Shown here piece after piece: positions 1 to 11,592 of a DNA stretch of 64,000 bases. The position numbers and the translations under genes were made by a program. The notes below the pieces were generated by a model. The model was not told where the DNA came from, did not search any database, and worked only from the letters and a program-made list of their open reading frames with translations. This stretch comes from Ridgeia piscesae (lineage: Eukaryota; Annelida; Polychaeta; Sabellida; Siboglinidae), in contig JAODUO010001772.1 of NCBI GenBank assembly GCA_025642075.2, forward strand, positions 26,486-90,485. Reading direction: 5' to 3'. Position 1 is the stretch's first letter. The number at the start of each line of letters is the position of its first letter.

Positions 1-621
1 GGGGATAGTTCTATGTATTAATTACTAATAAACAACGTCACGAGGATTGTGGAGGTGTGAGGTGGCCAGCAGTAGCGGCACTGCGGGCTGCACCACAGTT
101 TCGCAATGCCCTGCTTAAATTGTACTTTTTCATTTCAGACCGTATTTTCTCACTGCATATCTCATGTTTTTCCAGTACAACAGGGTCCCTCTTGCATTTA
201 AATGTACACCATCTACAAAAAAATATATAAAAAGGAAAAATAACAAAAAAATTGTTTTAATCAATTTTTATTTTTTAACAGAACAGAATGGAGAACATCA
301 ACTTCCATAGTCGATCTTACATAAATGATAATTGTTTAATGTATATTGACATGGGAGTGTAACGGCTGCATGCACTCCTGTGCTTCCGGTATATACGCGT
401 ATTCTTGTTCAAATATATGTTATTCACTTTTAGGCAACTCATATAAACCCCCTCTCTTTTTTACAGGTATACCCTATATCGGAAAGGATTACACTGACTG
501 ATCAGTCATCATGAACTTAGAGTTCACATCCGCCACCTATACTCCGTTGCCAGTGCATTAGGGGCATTGTTCATGTTCCAAAAATCCTAAATAGAGGATA
601 CTTGAACTAAGTACACCCATT
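1..621. other. Non-coding stretch, no gene recognised
   Basis: AT-rich sequence without a convincing exon or known repeat. No open frame here resembles a protein family. Confidence 0.4.
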
Positions 622-711
622 TCCCATAAATACATACATACATACATACATACATACATACATACATACATAAATGCATGCATGCATGCATGCATGCATG
701 CATGCATACAT

Positions 712-770
<59 letters not shown>

Positions 771-1101
771 TACATCCATACATACATACATACATACATA
801 CATACATACATACATACATACATACATACATAAATAACATCATGCATGCATGCATGCATGCACAACATACATACATACATACATACATACACACAACATA
901 CATACATACATACATACATACATACATACACACACACATACATACATACATACATACATACATACATACATACATACATACATACATACATACATACATA
1001 CATACATACATACATCCATACATCCATACATCCATACATACATAAATACATACATACATACATACATACATACATACATACATACATACATACATACATA
1101 C
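622..1101. repeat. Compound tetranucleotide microsatellite (CATA)n/(CATG)n/(CA)n
   Basis: About 480 bp of CATA repeats with blocks of CATG (around 675-707 and 841-860) and a CA block (around 728-765). Every open frame across it is a low-complexity by-product (Tyr-Val-Cys-Met or His-Thr-Tyr-Ile patterns) and is not a gene. Confidence 0.97.
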
Positions 1102-1448
1102 TGTTTAACCCGAAGCGGAAATAGTTTTCGGCAGCCACCTGAAGGACTAATTTGCCCTTTTAGGGAAGCATTGCTTAGCTTCATATTATGAGGAACGGGC
1201 TAGAAGAAAGTACCCTAAAATTGCCTGTTTCACCTCTCCTGGCCAGCTTACCGCGGCTGGCGGGAATCCTATTTTGCATCTGAAAACCAAAGACAACAAT
1301 TCTCTTCTGACTGTAGGAGCGTGAAACGCACAACCTCTCATGGATCGTTTTGAGACGTAATAAATATATACATATTCTAATTCGATGATTAAACATAGAT
1401 GTTTTTTCTATCTGGAATCTGAAAATATATTGTATATCTGTTTTCCAG

Positions 1449-1934
1449 GTGTTGCGGCTGGTTCTCATTTGAGCCACAGCGGCGGTGGTTCCAATTACCT
1501 TTGCTTGCCCAGAAACCCCGAATGGGGGAAAACGAAGGCTTCCAGACCTGGGAGAGCTTGTACGGCGCGGAATAAAAGGTTGTCTACACCTTCGACCCAT
1601 TCCCTACGTTAATGGCCGATCGGTGCACGACAACGAGGTTCCATTTGCCGTGTCCCTTGTGACCAGCCGCCCAACGAAACTGATGGTTCCTGCCGGACTG
1701 ACCTGTCCGGACGGCTGGACGAAAGAGTATTCGGGGTATTTGATGGCGCAAAAGCGCACTCAGACCCGAATAACCTACGTATCAGTGGACAACGACCCGG
1801 AAATCATCGAAGGCAGAGCGGCCGACCGAAATAGCGTCCTTTTTTTACATCGCCGAGGCGGTCTGTGGTGAACTGCCTTGTCCTAATTACGTAGATTTCT
1901 GGGAAATCACGTGTGTTGTGTGTACGAAATCATG
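1449..1934 (+). pseudogene. Short-chain collagen C4-like last exon, frameshifted copy
   Basis: This segment matches the last exon of the intact minus-strand C4-like gene at 10121-10617. A pyrimidine-rich acceptor (TTTTCCAG, ending 1448) is kept. The frame opens with GVAAGSHLSHSGGGSNYLCL, shifts near 1530-1600 (the LYGAE segment runs into a TAA at about 1575), continues with NGRSVHDNEVPFAV and CPDGWTKEYSGYLM, then shifts again at a run of T near 1840 before GELPCPNY and ITCVVCTK. No exon 1 or exon 2 was found upstream, so it is an isolated last exon. The family is secreted and Cys-rich and its biochemical role is not established. Two frameshifts and a stop make it very likely non-functional, though assembly errors at the homopolymer cannot be excluded. 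Confidence 0.8.
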
Positions 1935-2049
1935 CGCCAACGAACAAACACGTTTACAATATTACGGGGAAAACATACCCGAAGAGGGTATTAATATCGT
2001 ATTAATCAATCAGAGTATATATACAATAACACCTTAATAGCAGAGTGGC

Positions 2050-2920
2050 ATAGTGTTGCTTATTTACAAAACAATACTGTAACAACTAAATAAAATGGAT
2101 GTATTACATATACAAAGAATGTCATCTTTAATGACATCTCTAATTGTGACAACCGTTTCATATGGCTACGTTATTTGTCTAGCTACAGCAACTATTTAAC
2201 ATGTTCCGTTTTAGTGTATGATGTTTTATTATTAGTTATACTAAATCCTAGTTCCGGATTATACATTACGGTAAGTGTAGCGTTTGTGGATGGTATTCCA
2301 TTAATTGTTATAATATAATGTTTGATATAGTCTAATATGCTTAGGAGCTTCGTAACTATAGTGTCACATTATTCAACCGAAATGTATACACAATAACAGC
2401 TTGATAGTTCATTGGCTCAGTGGAACATGATTAAAATAAAATACATTAACATTTGAATAGCATGGACATATGACATGTCATGTCATCTCTAGGTTAACCT
2501 AATCGTGACAAGCGTTTCATACGACTACATTATTCCTCTAACTACAGCAACTATTTACCGATTCAGTTTCCGTGTATGTGTACAGTGTTTTGTTATTAGT
2601 CGCAAATCCTAGTACATGACGTTACCAAGGATCCTTGACGTTACATTACTGGAAATCTTGAAGGGTATAGTTCTTGTTTGTGGTGTGCCATTGGTATAAT
2701 TTGGTATAATAAATTTAATCAACCTATACACGCACGCGCAAAAACGCGGACTTGTAAACACGCATGCACTCGCTCGCGCCCACACACACTGCCCTGAGTG
2801 AAGAGGTGTATCGTCGTGTTTCGTTCATCAGTGGGAGTTGACGTATGTTTGTTCAAGTAAAATTTGCTCGTGTCTCCAGACTTTTTGAGTGAGCGAGCTG
2901 TATGCACGAATACGTGCACG
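2050..2920. other. Intergenic sequence with a short internal duplication
   Basis: Two diverged copies of one segment are visible (about 2100-2240 and 2450-2600), sharing 'aatgacatctctaattgtgac' / 'tcatctctaggttaacc' type blocks and a 'caactattta' core. No gene recognised. Confidence 0.35.
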
Positions 2921-2928
2921 GTGTGTTG

Positions 2929-3010
2929 CTACTGCGGCTACTGCTGCTTTTGTTTCTGCCGTTGCTGTTGTTGCTGTTGCTTCTGCTGCTGCTGCTGCTG
3001 CTACTGCTGC
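2929..3010. repeat. Imperfect (CTG/TTG)n trinucleotide tract
   Basis: Triplet repeat of CTG, TTG and related codons, ending about 140 bp before the last-exon copy at 3150. An Ala/Thr-rich frame on the minus strand is a by-product of the repeat. Confidence 0.85.
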
Positions 3011-3149
3011 CACCTGAACCCCCCACCCCACCTACAATAACAGTTGTAACCCACAGCCCACTTACTTAATTTCAAGTTAACAGGTCTTCTATTGTATATC
3101 TACATTACTGTGAAACCTTTTCTGATAGGAGCGTCGTTATTTGCTCTAG

Positions 3150-3646
3150 GTGTTGCAGGCGGATCATTCTGGGATTACCCCGGCGGAGGCGCGGATTATC
3201 TCTGCTTGCCCAAAGATCCTAAGTGGGGACAGAAAAGGACCGCATGATTCAGGATATACGGCAGCTTGTTATTCGGCGCAGAATATCAACTAGAGGATAT
3301 CAACGGATACTGTTCTACCCGAAATGCACAATCTTTGTACAATAACGACGTTCCGTTTGCCGTATGCCGTGTGACCAGCTGACCATCAACACTGATGATC
3401 CCAGCAAAACTTCGCTGTCCAGGTAGTTGGACAAAAGAGTACTCTGGCTATTTGATGGCGGAGAAAGATGGAAACAAAAGCCGAATAAGACACATTTGCA
3501 TGGATAACGCCCCGGAAATCGTCTGAGGCGGAGCGGCCAATCGAAACGGCGTCCTCTTCTTCAGGGTCGAGGCCAAGTGTGGATCACTGCCGTGTCCCAG
3601 CTACAGAGACGGCTGGGACATAACAAGTATTGTGTGCAGCAAGTGA
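3150..3646 (+). pseudogene. Short-chain collagen C4-like last exon, frame kept but with three TGA codons
   Basis: The segment is exactly 497 bp from its acceptor (CTCTAG, ending 3149) to its natural stop. That is the same length as the intact last exon at 10121-10617, and it aligns to it residue by residue without gaps: GGGADYLCLPKDP, GSLLFGAEY, NNDVPFAVC, WTKEYSGYLMAEKDG, CMDNAPEIV, GGAANRNGVLFF, CGSLPCPSYRDGWDIT. Three in-frame TGA codons interrupt it (about 3245, 3387 and 3524). The domain cysteines are otherwise retained. Exons 1 and 2 were not found upstream. It is most simply a pseudogene fragment of recent origin. Readthrough is conceivable but unsupported. Confidence 0.82.
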
Positions 3647-3659
3647 ACGATCGATTGAA

Positions 3660-4480
3660 AGAAAATAAATTAACTCATATTTGTTGTGTCACACCCGCAG
3701 ATGATACAGTACAACGTGTTAACAACACGTGACTACTTAGCTATATCAATAATATTTACTGTGGAAAATTTACACTGAAAAATGTAAGAGCATAAGTTGA
3801 CATATATGTACGTATGTTTCGTACATTGAAATAGAGATAACACATTTTCCTAGTTGATCAATTTACCGTCTATGTCCCACATATTGCAATGCAAAGCGAC
3901 GATGTGTGGAGATAAAATATGCTGTAATATCATATTATTATGCTTAACTAATCTACGGTAGGTGCCATATATTTCAGACGTCGTTGCAATTGGATTCGCT
4001 AAAACGGGTCATGCGTAGCCCCGTTTTAGGTGGCACGGGACAAGTTTCGCTTAACAGACTCTCGCTCTGTTGGGTAACTTCGCCGAAAAGACAGTCTAGT
4101 ATGTTTGCTGGCTTTTGAAAGTCATCCGTGTGAGGGGCTAAAAAGTGTTGTCACGTCACGGAGTCTTAAGTAACTGAGGCTAATCCTGCCATAATTCCTA
4201 CTTCATAAACATCTGCAATTTTGTATTTCTGTTTATGTTTGTGTCAACATAAGTTTAATGTTGAATATTGTCATTAGTATTGTATTAACTTATAAAAGTA
4301 TATCCTTATTTTGATTTTATTTCATAGTTCGCCTGAGAGCCAATCAGCGTCTATACTCTATTATGGAGTTAAAGCCGAACTGGTGGCAACACTGGCAGAG
4401 AATAAAGCTGTTGTGTGGAGCAAATACGTGATGCCACCTCACGGAGCCTGGTTAATCGAAGCAAGGAGTGGCCCGCTGCC
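3660..4480. other. Intergenic; part belongs to a dispersed repeat
   Basis: Positions about 4090-4250 resemble 33065-33215 (shared pieces include 'ggcttttgaa', 'catccgtgt', 'gaggctaat', 'cttcataaac' and 'ttgtatttctgttt'). The remainder shows no gene. Confidence 0.45.
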
Positions 4481-4483
4481 GTC

Positions 4484-4609
4484 TCAAACGAGTAACTCGA
4501 GTAATCCGAGTGCCAATCGAACAGCCAAGATCACTTGCTCACGTGACCCTTCTTGACATAGATAAACAAGGCCAATCTTCAAGGCCGCTACCCGAGGCAA
4601 TCGCGGTTT
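4484..4609. repeat. Dispersed repeat, copy 1 (partner at 21978-22101)
   Basis: About 125 bp are shared with 21978-22101, including 'cacgtgacc', 'tagataaacaa' and 'aaggccgctac.cgaggcaatc'. It is a direct repeat of an unidentified interspersed element. The segment up to 5170 holds nothing else I recognise. Confidence 0.7.
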
Positions 4610-5170
4610 GGCGAGGATTCACTAGAATAACTGACGGCATTAGCATTGACGGCAATAGGGAACCTAGGCCCCTACTGCACAGGACGCTAATTAAACATTA
4701 CACGACACAATCATTTAAATATGCATTACATTCACCACATTCTATGAATTATAATTTAAGACCAAGAAGATGAACGTCACAATTTACACATTGAACAACT
4801 GATTATTTTATTTATTTACATAAGGGGTTTATGTCCGTGATCACGATCATCGCTGTTCATCTGGATTACTCTCGTGGTACTGCGTGCGCAGTGTAAACCG
4901 GATACCACGTTAGGGTTACGCGAGTCTCTCGAGTAGGCCAATCCAAGTCGGCCAAAGTGGGTCCAGCGTAACCCAGTTTTGCGTTACTATTCACCAATCA
5001 GGAGCGTGTTTCCAGTTTGTAATGAGGACGCTGTGACGTGCTCAGTACAACCTAAGACCTATGAGCACTTCGCTTCGTTGACACAAGTAGCGCTTGATAC
5101 ATCGTGATCGCCATCCATGCATTGTATCGTCCCGGGAAACAAACAACAACCAATTATGCATTTACTAATG

Positions 5171-5172
<2 letters not shown>

Positions 5173-5243
<71 letters not shown>
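5173..5243. repeat. (TA)n microsatellite
   Basis: Uninterrupted TA repeat of about 70 bp. The flanking sequence from 5245 to 5930 has no recognisable gene. Confidence 0.95.
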
Positions 5244-5246
<3 letters not shown>

Positions 5247-5937
5247 TTATAACGGAAGTCTACGGGTTTGACCTAAAATAAATATATTTGTATTCGGTAG
5301 AAATACCATTTTACTACTAGTTATATTTTTTCGAATCGGTAAACCCGAGTTTTACAAGTGTGTTCTGCTGATGACGAAAGTTTTCACAAAACAGTGACCG
5401 AGCAGATTCAATAACAGACGATGGATTTCGGACTGTGTTGACATTATGTCTGCACCAAGGTAAACAAACAACAGTCGCTACATCCTGGTCGTCAATTGGA
5501 ATCTGTGTCGCCGCGTCACACCCAAACTCTCACCAAGTGTGCAAACACACAGTATTATTTCCACGGTTTCTGCACAAGACGAGCTTTGTTACTCAGAATG
5601 ATGAAATATGTTTTACACGTCAGCTTATTGGTCTACGCCGTATCTACGCACAAAGTACAAGGGCGGCGATTCGCGGCTGTTTGTACAAGTTATGTATATT
5701 TGAACTAGTTGTCAAACGGATCTATTGTAAGCACTGTATAAATTAATTGCAATTACGAAACCTTCTTTGTTTTTCTAATATTTATTTTATTCTTATTTTA
5801 CTGTTTATATAATAACGAAAATGTTTTAAAATTATTATGTTCTGGTTGTCCTCAGTATAAGCCATTGGTGGTTTCGAGGGGATCGCCATGGTTACATTTC
5901 TTATACGCACTTGTGTGGTACAAAATGCTATCGATAA

Positions 5938-6782
5938 ATGAAATCTGGAAAAACATGTTACAACGATGGGCTATCTGCCGAACACTTTATTCATTCAGAT
6001 AGGCGCATAACTATTCTGTTGTCCATTTTCTATAATAGAGTGATTTATCATGGTCATCTACCTGATGACTTTATGAAAACTATTATAACTCCATTGATAA
6101 AAAATAAGTTAGGAGACACGAGCAACGTTAATAACTACAGGCCAAATTGCGCTTGTCACCGTTGCCTCAAAAATATTTGAAATTATATTGCTGGAACGTT
6201 TGACACCATATGTTAATACAACCGACAATCGGTTTGGATTTAAGAAGGGACACTCTACTGACCACTGTATATTTGCTTTATAAAATGTTATTATTAGTAA
6301 CAATAGCCCGGTATATTCATGCTTTCTAGACGCTCCAAAAGCATTTGACGGAGTCAATCACTGGACGCTTTTTTTAGAAAATTGCTTAATCGAGGTGTGC
6401 CTTTTGTGCTTATCCGTATCCTGTTGTACTGGTACAGAACCCAAACATTCTGTATCAAATGGGGTATACAACATGATACTTTTTTAATGTTTCGAATGGT
6501 GTTCGACAAAGTGATTTTGTCCCCATATTTATTTATCGTATATAATTTTGATGATCTGAGCAATATGCTAAATAGTGCTGGTATAGGTTGCCACATACAC
6601 AACTACTGCACTAATCCCGTGTTCTACGCTGATGACACATGTGTTATTGCTCCCAGTCCTAGTGGGCTTCATGGTTTGCTGAAGATATGTGCAGAGTTTG
6701 GTCTTGAAAATGATGTTGAATATAACCCTATCAAGTCGTTATGTATGGTCTTCAAACCACGTGGTTTTAACCTGAAATGTCC

Positions 6783-6843
<61 letters not shown>

Positions 6844-7517
6844 CGTAAACAAGCTTGCATATGTCAAAGAAGCAAAATATTTAGGTGTGATAATATGCAA
6901 TGACCTGAAAGATGACGAAGATATTTCTAGACATCTTCGTAATTGTTATGGTAGGTCTAATAGCATTATCAGAAATTTTCACCACTGTTCCGTCGGTGTT
7001 AAGCTACGTATGTTTCATACATATTGCTGTACAACTTATTGATGCCAATTATGGGTTAACTTTAATAAGGGCTCTTATTTTAAAGCTACCGTTGCCTACA
7101 ACAATTTGCGTAGAAGGAATTTAGGATATAGCCGACGGGACAGCGCGAGTAGAATGTTTGCCAATAATGCTATTGGTACATTTGACGCCCTATTGCGTAA
7201 GAATATTTATGATTAAAAAAACATTTTTAACATAAATAATGACTTGATTAGGGTTATGGGCAATTGCTGTGAAATAGTAAATGGCCCAATATGGATTAGC
7301 TAGGCTAATTCGTTGTACGCAGTAAATCTGCAAGACAGTCAACATGTCTCGCCTATAACTTTATTATTATTTATTTATTATTATATAATTTTTTTAAGTC
7401 AGTAAGTTGTTCATTTTTTAACATATTTGATCTTTTATAGGCTACTTAGATGTGTTAATGTATTTACCAATTTGTATATGTTTTTTTTTACCTGAAATAA
7501 ATGTATTCGTATTCGTA
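5938..7517 (+). mobile_element. CR1/Jockey-type LINE, 5'-truncated, decayed reverse transcriptase
   Basis: The fragment spans the reverse-transcriptase (RT) core. It begins with a GK..YDGLSAEHF block, continues through LPDDFMKTIITPLIKN and NNYRP, an F-x-D-A.KAFDGVNH block (about 6325-6360), the catalytic FYADD (about 6620-6635), and an AKYLGVIICNDL block (about 6870-6905). Several frameshifts and a (TA)n expansion break the frame. The 3' end carries AATAAATG followed by repeated GTATTC (7495-7517), like the short tandem tails of CR1-type LINEs. Endonuclease and ORF1 are absent. This is a dead insertion. Confidence 0.85.
6785..6840. repeat. (TA)n expansion inside the LINE reverse transcriptase
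   Basis: The TA tract lies exactly between the CPDIY and KLAYVKEAKYLG parts of the RT. It encodes alternating Tyr-Ile in one frame and breaks the reading frame. Confidence 0.9.
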
Positions 7518-7587
7518 TGCTGTGCACTTATTTGTATGTGGTGACCGATATAAATAACGTTCAATTCAATTCAAATTCAACGTTACT

Positions 7588-7977
7588 GCAACGACTGCGC
7601 CCAGACTACCGGTCCTGTGTCGACGACCAGATATGGAAGACCTCCGTGATCGCGCTCCAGGAACAAGTCAAACAGCTGACGAGTGACATGAGAGTCCTGC
7701 GTGAGACAACAAACAAGTCAGTCAGCTGACGAGTGACACGAGAGTCCTGGGTGAGACAACAAGAAACAAGTCAGTCAGCTGACGAGTGACACGAGTGTCC
7801 TGCGTGAGACAACAACAAACAAGTCAGTCAGCTGACGAGTGACACGAGAGTCCTGCGTGAGACAACAACAAACAAGTCAGTCAGCTGACGAGTGACACGA
7901 GGGTCCTGCGTGAGACAACAACAAACAAGTCAGTGATGTAGGAAATGTACAAACAAAACCGGCGACCGTTACTACAG
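7588..7977 (+). pseudogene. C4-like first-exon copy with expanded coiled coil
   Basis: Matches the first exon of the intact gene (15485-15779, minus strand) from the DCAQT segment through VDDQIWK..VIALQEQVKQLTSDMRVLRE to a conserved splice donor (ACTACAG|GTAGAT, exon end at 7977). The signal-peptide part is missing. The segment coding LTSDMRVLRE...NKSVS is reiterated five times, which puts the copy out of frame because the repeat period is 53 bp. Exons 2 and 3 do not follow on the plus strand. It is a broken, isolated exon copy. Confidence 0.8.
7667..7933 (+). repeat. 53-bp exonic minisatellite, five units
   Basis: Units start with GTCAGCTGACGAGTGAC at 7721, 7774, 7827 and 7880, exactly 53 bp apart. 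A first, slightly different unit begins at 7667. Each unit is the DNA of the coiled-coil segment of the C4-like first exon, bounded by GTCAG at both edges. Confidence 0.95.
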
Positions 7978-8090
7978 GTAGATAAGATATCATTGATGTA
8001 CAGTTCGTGTATCCGAGGATTAAGTTACCGAAAAACACAATACATCGTTGCAAGATACATTATCATATTAGCAGTTAGTACGAGATAGAG

Positions 8091-8433
8091 GAAGCTTTAT
8101 TTAACGTCGGTTTATATATTAATTTCATAACATTCGTTCATCTGAGCTATTTTTCGACAAACAAGTGTAAAGCAACAAGACAAAAAAAACATAAATACAC
8201 ACATAGTATTTACAGTTAAAGCATTAAAACATACACAATAAAATACGGGTAATACGTGTGAAATAAAAGATATTTGTGCATGTATGCAATAAATACGATA
8301 TACAAATTTTCATTAAATTGGGATGGCGACAGACATGTTAGCTGTTCACCTACATACAGAGCAACTGCATGATTTTTTTCGCAGGTCATTTGGCAGGCTG
8401 TTCCAGGTTATGTGCCCATCATGCAGGCATTGT
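8091..8433 (-). mobile_element. LINE 3'-end fragment, same family as 11593-14275
   Basis: Shares the 3' UTR and the last coding residues with the LINE in the C4-like gene intron ('gaagctttatttaacgtcgg' at the 3' end, then 'ttggcaggctgttcca' of the C-terminal coding part). About 55 bp are deleted relative to that copy. Confidence 0.85.
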
Positions 8434-8439
8434 TTAGTT

Positions 8440-9050
8440 TACTAATATAAGTCTATACATGTGTGGACTGACATGTTTGTTATCGTCGCAATCGAAGACA
8501 ATGAGAAACACCACGTGTGTGTAATTTGCTAGCATGTTTTCTAGCTGCCGACGTCTGTACTGTTGTCGGTAGAGTCATTCCTTTAAATATTGCTATGCCA
8601 CGATGTGTCACTATATTCACAACAAGAGGATATATACTTATATCAGTTGGCAGTTCGCTGGTGCTGGCTGTACTTATTATGAATGCAGTATGTGAGAGGA
8701 TACGTTTTATTCTCCCGCAACATATATTGGTATTGTAAGAGCCACCCAGAAAATAATAGATGTTGCGTTCATTGTAGTTTCTTTTTTAATTCACTTGAAA
8801 CACACGAGTGGAGCAAGCACCGCAGGAAAACACGTTTATTTGAAATGTGACTACAAAACAGAAAAGCCTCTTGGTTATAACGCGTAACTTTGCAAAACAC
8901 CCACTTCGTGGTAGCAAGCCTCAACAACATCGTAGATGAGGTTACGGGATCGTGAGTTGTTGTTTCAGGCTCCAAAGTACACATACATGGGCTTTTGACA
9001 CATTTCTAAGAACCGGTGTGTTCTAGAGTTCCTCAGTAATTTATGGGATC
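8440..9050. other. Intergenic, nothing recognised
   Basis: Short open frames only, none with family resemblance. Confidence 0.35.
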
Positions 9051-9053
<3 letters not shown>

Positions 9054-9145
<92 letters not shown>

Positions 9146-9160
9146 TATATATATATATAA
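9054..9160. repeat. (TA)n microsatellite
   Basis: TA repeat with single interruptions (TGTATA, TACATA, TGCATA). Confidence 0.95.
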
Positions 9161-9472
9161 TCATATATTCAACAACTCATGCTATGCTAACGTTTTTGTG
9201 TGTAATATTTACTATATTGATTTCCAATTGAAAATTATATCTATGTATTTCCATTAGTAATATTATAAACAAAATGTAATTATGTTCTTCACGGTCGGAT
9301 GAACGTATGATGGTCTACTAATTCAATTTACTGCAGAACTAGCAATATCGATGTAATTTGACACAAATTTAATGTTAGAAGTATGAAATCGTAATTGCAA
9401 ATTCCCAGATGGGCAGTATGTGTACATAGTGGGTATGTGCTTGCGTGCATGCGTGTGTGATATGTGTGTGTG

Positions 9473-9590
<118 letters not shown>

Positions 9591-10120
9591 CTTTGTTGAG
9601 GTTACAGTGTTTTGTTATATATAAATAACTTGATCAGTGAAGGTAATCTTTCGACATTAGTGATATGCATGAACAATAACTTGCTAAGTAAAACAAAAAC
9701 AATTCTTTCACAACAGTCTGTGGTGACGATGTTATGAGGTCCTCCCTTGTACTTGTGTTAGTCGACGAATTCCTTCACCGTATGTTGTACCAGAGTAATA
9801 TAGCGTCTTGTGGAAATAACTAAAATGCATCGATTTAATCTTGCACGTTTGAGTGTGCAGCCTTCTGCACGCGCCTTTCAGTACAGTAGCTTCTTTAGAT
9901 ACAACACGGACACGGAACACTAACATATCGATGGCGTGCTGTGACAGCAGAAAACGTGTTCTTAGAATAAATGTGACATGAGTTATATTTACCACGTGCG
10001 CGTGCAGAACTATGTTTCGTACACTCAACGATACATTAGCTACATGTATCCCAGTTGTTAACGTAAAGATGTAATCGCGGACATGCAGTTGCAATCCGTT
10101 TTTGTTCAGACGACCAGTTG

Positions 10121-10617
10121 TTATTTACTGCAAACAACACACGTGATGTCCCAACCATCTCTATAGTTGGGGCACGGCAGGGATCCGCACTTTGCCTCGA
10201 CGTGGTAGAACAGGGCGCCGTTTCGGTTGGCCGCTCCGCCTTCGACAACTTCCGGAGCGTTGTCCATACAAACGTAGGCTTTTGAACTTGGATGACTATC
10301 ACGTTCTGCCATCAAGTAGCCTGCGTATTCTTTCCTCCATCCGTCTGGACAACTCACTTTGGCCGGAACCATTAGCGTCGTAGATCGACCTGCCGAAAGG
10401 CACACAGCACACGGAACATCGTTGTCGTGTAGAGAGTGTGCGTTCTCTGCAGAAAAGTATCGGCTACTATATACGTGGTACTCTGCGCCATACAGGAGGC
10501 TGCCGGAAGGATCCTGAAACGGTGATGAAGGTATCGCTCCCCACTCAGGATCTCTGGGCAAACACAAGTAGTTCGACCCACCGCCGGTGCGATGGTGGTC
10601 AGTTCCACCGGCAACAC
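10121..10617 (-). CDS. Secreted short-chain collagen C4-like protein, exon 3 (C-terminal domain)
   Basis: This is the last coding exon of a three-exon gene. The acceptor is TGTGCTGCAG (AG at 10619-10618), and the exon ends at a TAA (10123-10121). It encodes about residues 132-295: GVAGGTDHHRTGGGSNYLCL, PEWG, LLYGAEYHV, LHDNDVPCAVC, MVPAKVSCPDGWRKEYAGYLM, YVCMDNAPEVVEGGAANRNGALFYHVEAKCGSLPCPNYRDGWDIT and CVVCSK. These blocks define the C-terminal domain of proteins annotated as 'short-chain collagen C4-like', frequent in molluscs. No Gly-X-Y collagen repeat is present, so the name reflects homology only. The phase (1) matches exon 2, and the joined frame is 888 bases including the stop. The protein is presumably extracellular; its function is unknown. 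Confidence 0.88.
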
Positions 10618-10854
10618 CTGCAGCACATATATGCACAATAAAAACATAAGTATGGAAGAAACATACTCAGATAAAGGAACAAAAACAAACACAATATATT
10701 TAAGGTAAACGCAAAGGTGCTTTTTCAGAAGTACGGTTTATAGAAATGGCCGTCACAACTAACCATTGGTTATAACTACAAATCATATTTAAATTATTAT
10801 GTGTCATGATCACATACGTCAAATAACTAATATATAACAGGATATAGATAGATG

Positions 10855-10857
<3 letters not shown>

Positions 10858-10913
<56 letters not shown>

Positions 10914-10942
10914 ATCTATGCATTTTTTTTTAAAATCTTTCT

Positions 10943-10990
<48 letters not shown>
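10858..10990. repeat. Two (TA)n tracts with inverted flanks, in intron 2
   Basis: Tracts at 10858-10909 and 10945-10990. The first is flanked by GTCGATA and TCGATATC, the second by TTTCTGGTATA and TATCAGAAA, so each could form a long hairpin. Confidence 0.85.
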
Positions 10991-10993
<3 letters not shown>

Positions 10994-11592
10994 AAATAAA
11001 AACAAAAATGAATGTCGTAAATTATTTAATTACAAACTTTCGTGTAGGTCCTTTCTTGATCTGGTAGTGTAAGTTTATGCTTTGCATGTTGATGCCAAAT
11101 CCTCAATCCTAACATAAAATGCAACATTGTCCAACGTTGAATACTTGAAACAATGTGGAACAGTGGGAGTTAATACAATGATTTTCAAACATGTATTTAA
11201 TTGCACGCTACGTGAATCACTTCCTATTCATATCCTAGTCCAAACGGAACATTGCGCAGCGGCACAGTGAAAAAAGAGTCCTGGTTGAAGTAATGTTCTG
11301 CCGTGTCAAACCTTCACCAACTTTGCTATGTTTCTTATCTACCTAAATCACCTGTCTTAATTATGACCTTGCTATAAACAGTAGAGAATAATCAGGTATG
11401 AATATTATCCGCGCATAAATTGCAAATCTCCTCGAACATTCTCACTCATAAAACTGTAAAACACATGTTAACCATTCCATAATTATCATCGGCGCGCGCA
11501 AATAACTGACGTCAGCACATAGTCTGTTTTGTAATCCATTTAATTCTATCCCAGAGTTTCGAAAACTTAATCACAAATGACATCAATAACCG

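Noticed and set aside
558..1191. Long open frames on both strands over the CATA repeat
   Set aside because: They are pure low-complexity translations of the microsatellite, open in several frames at once.
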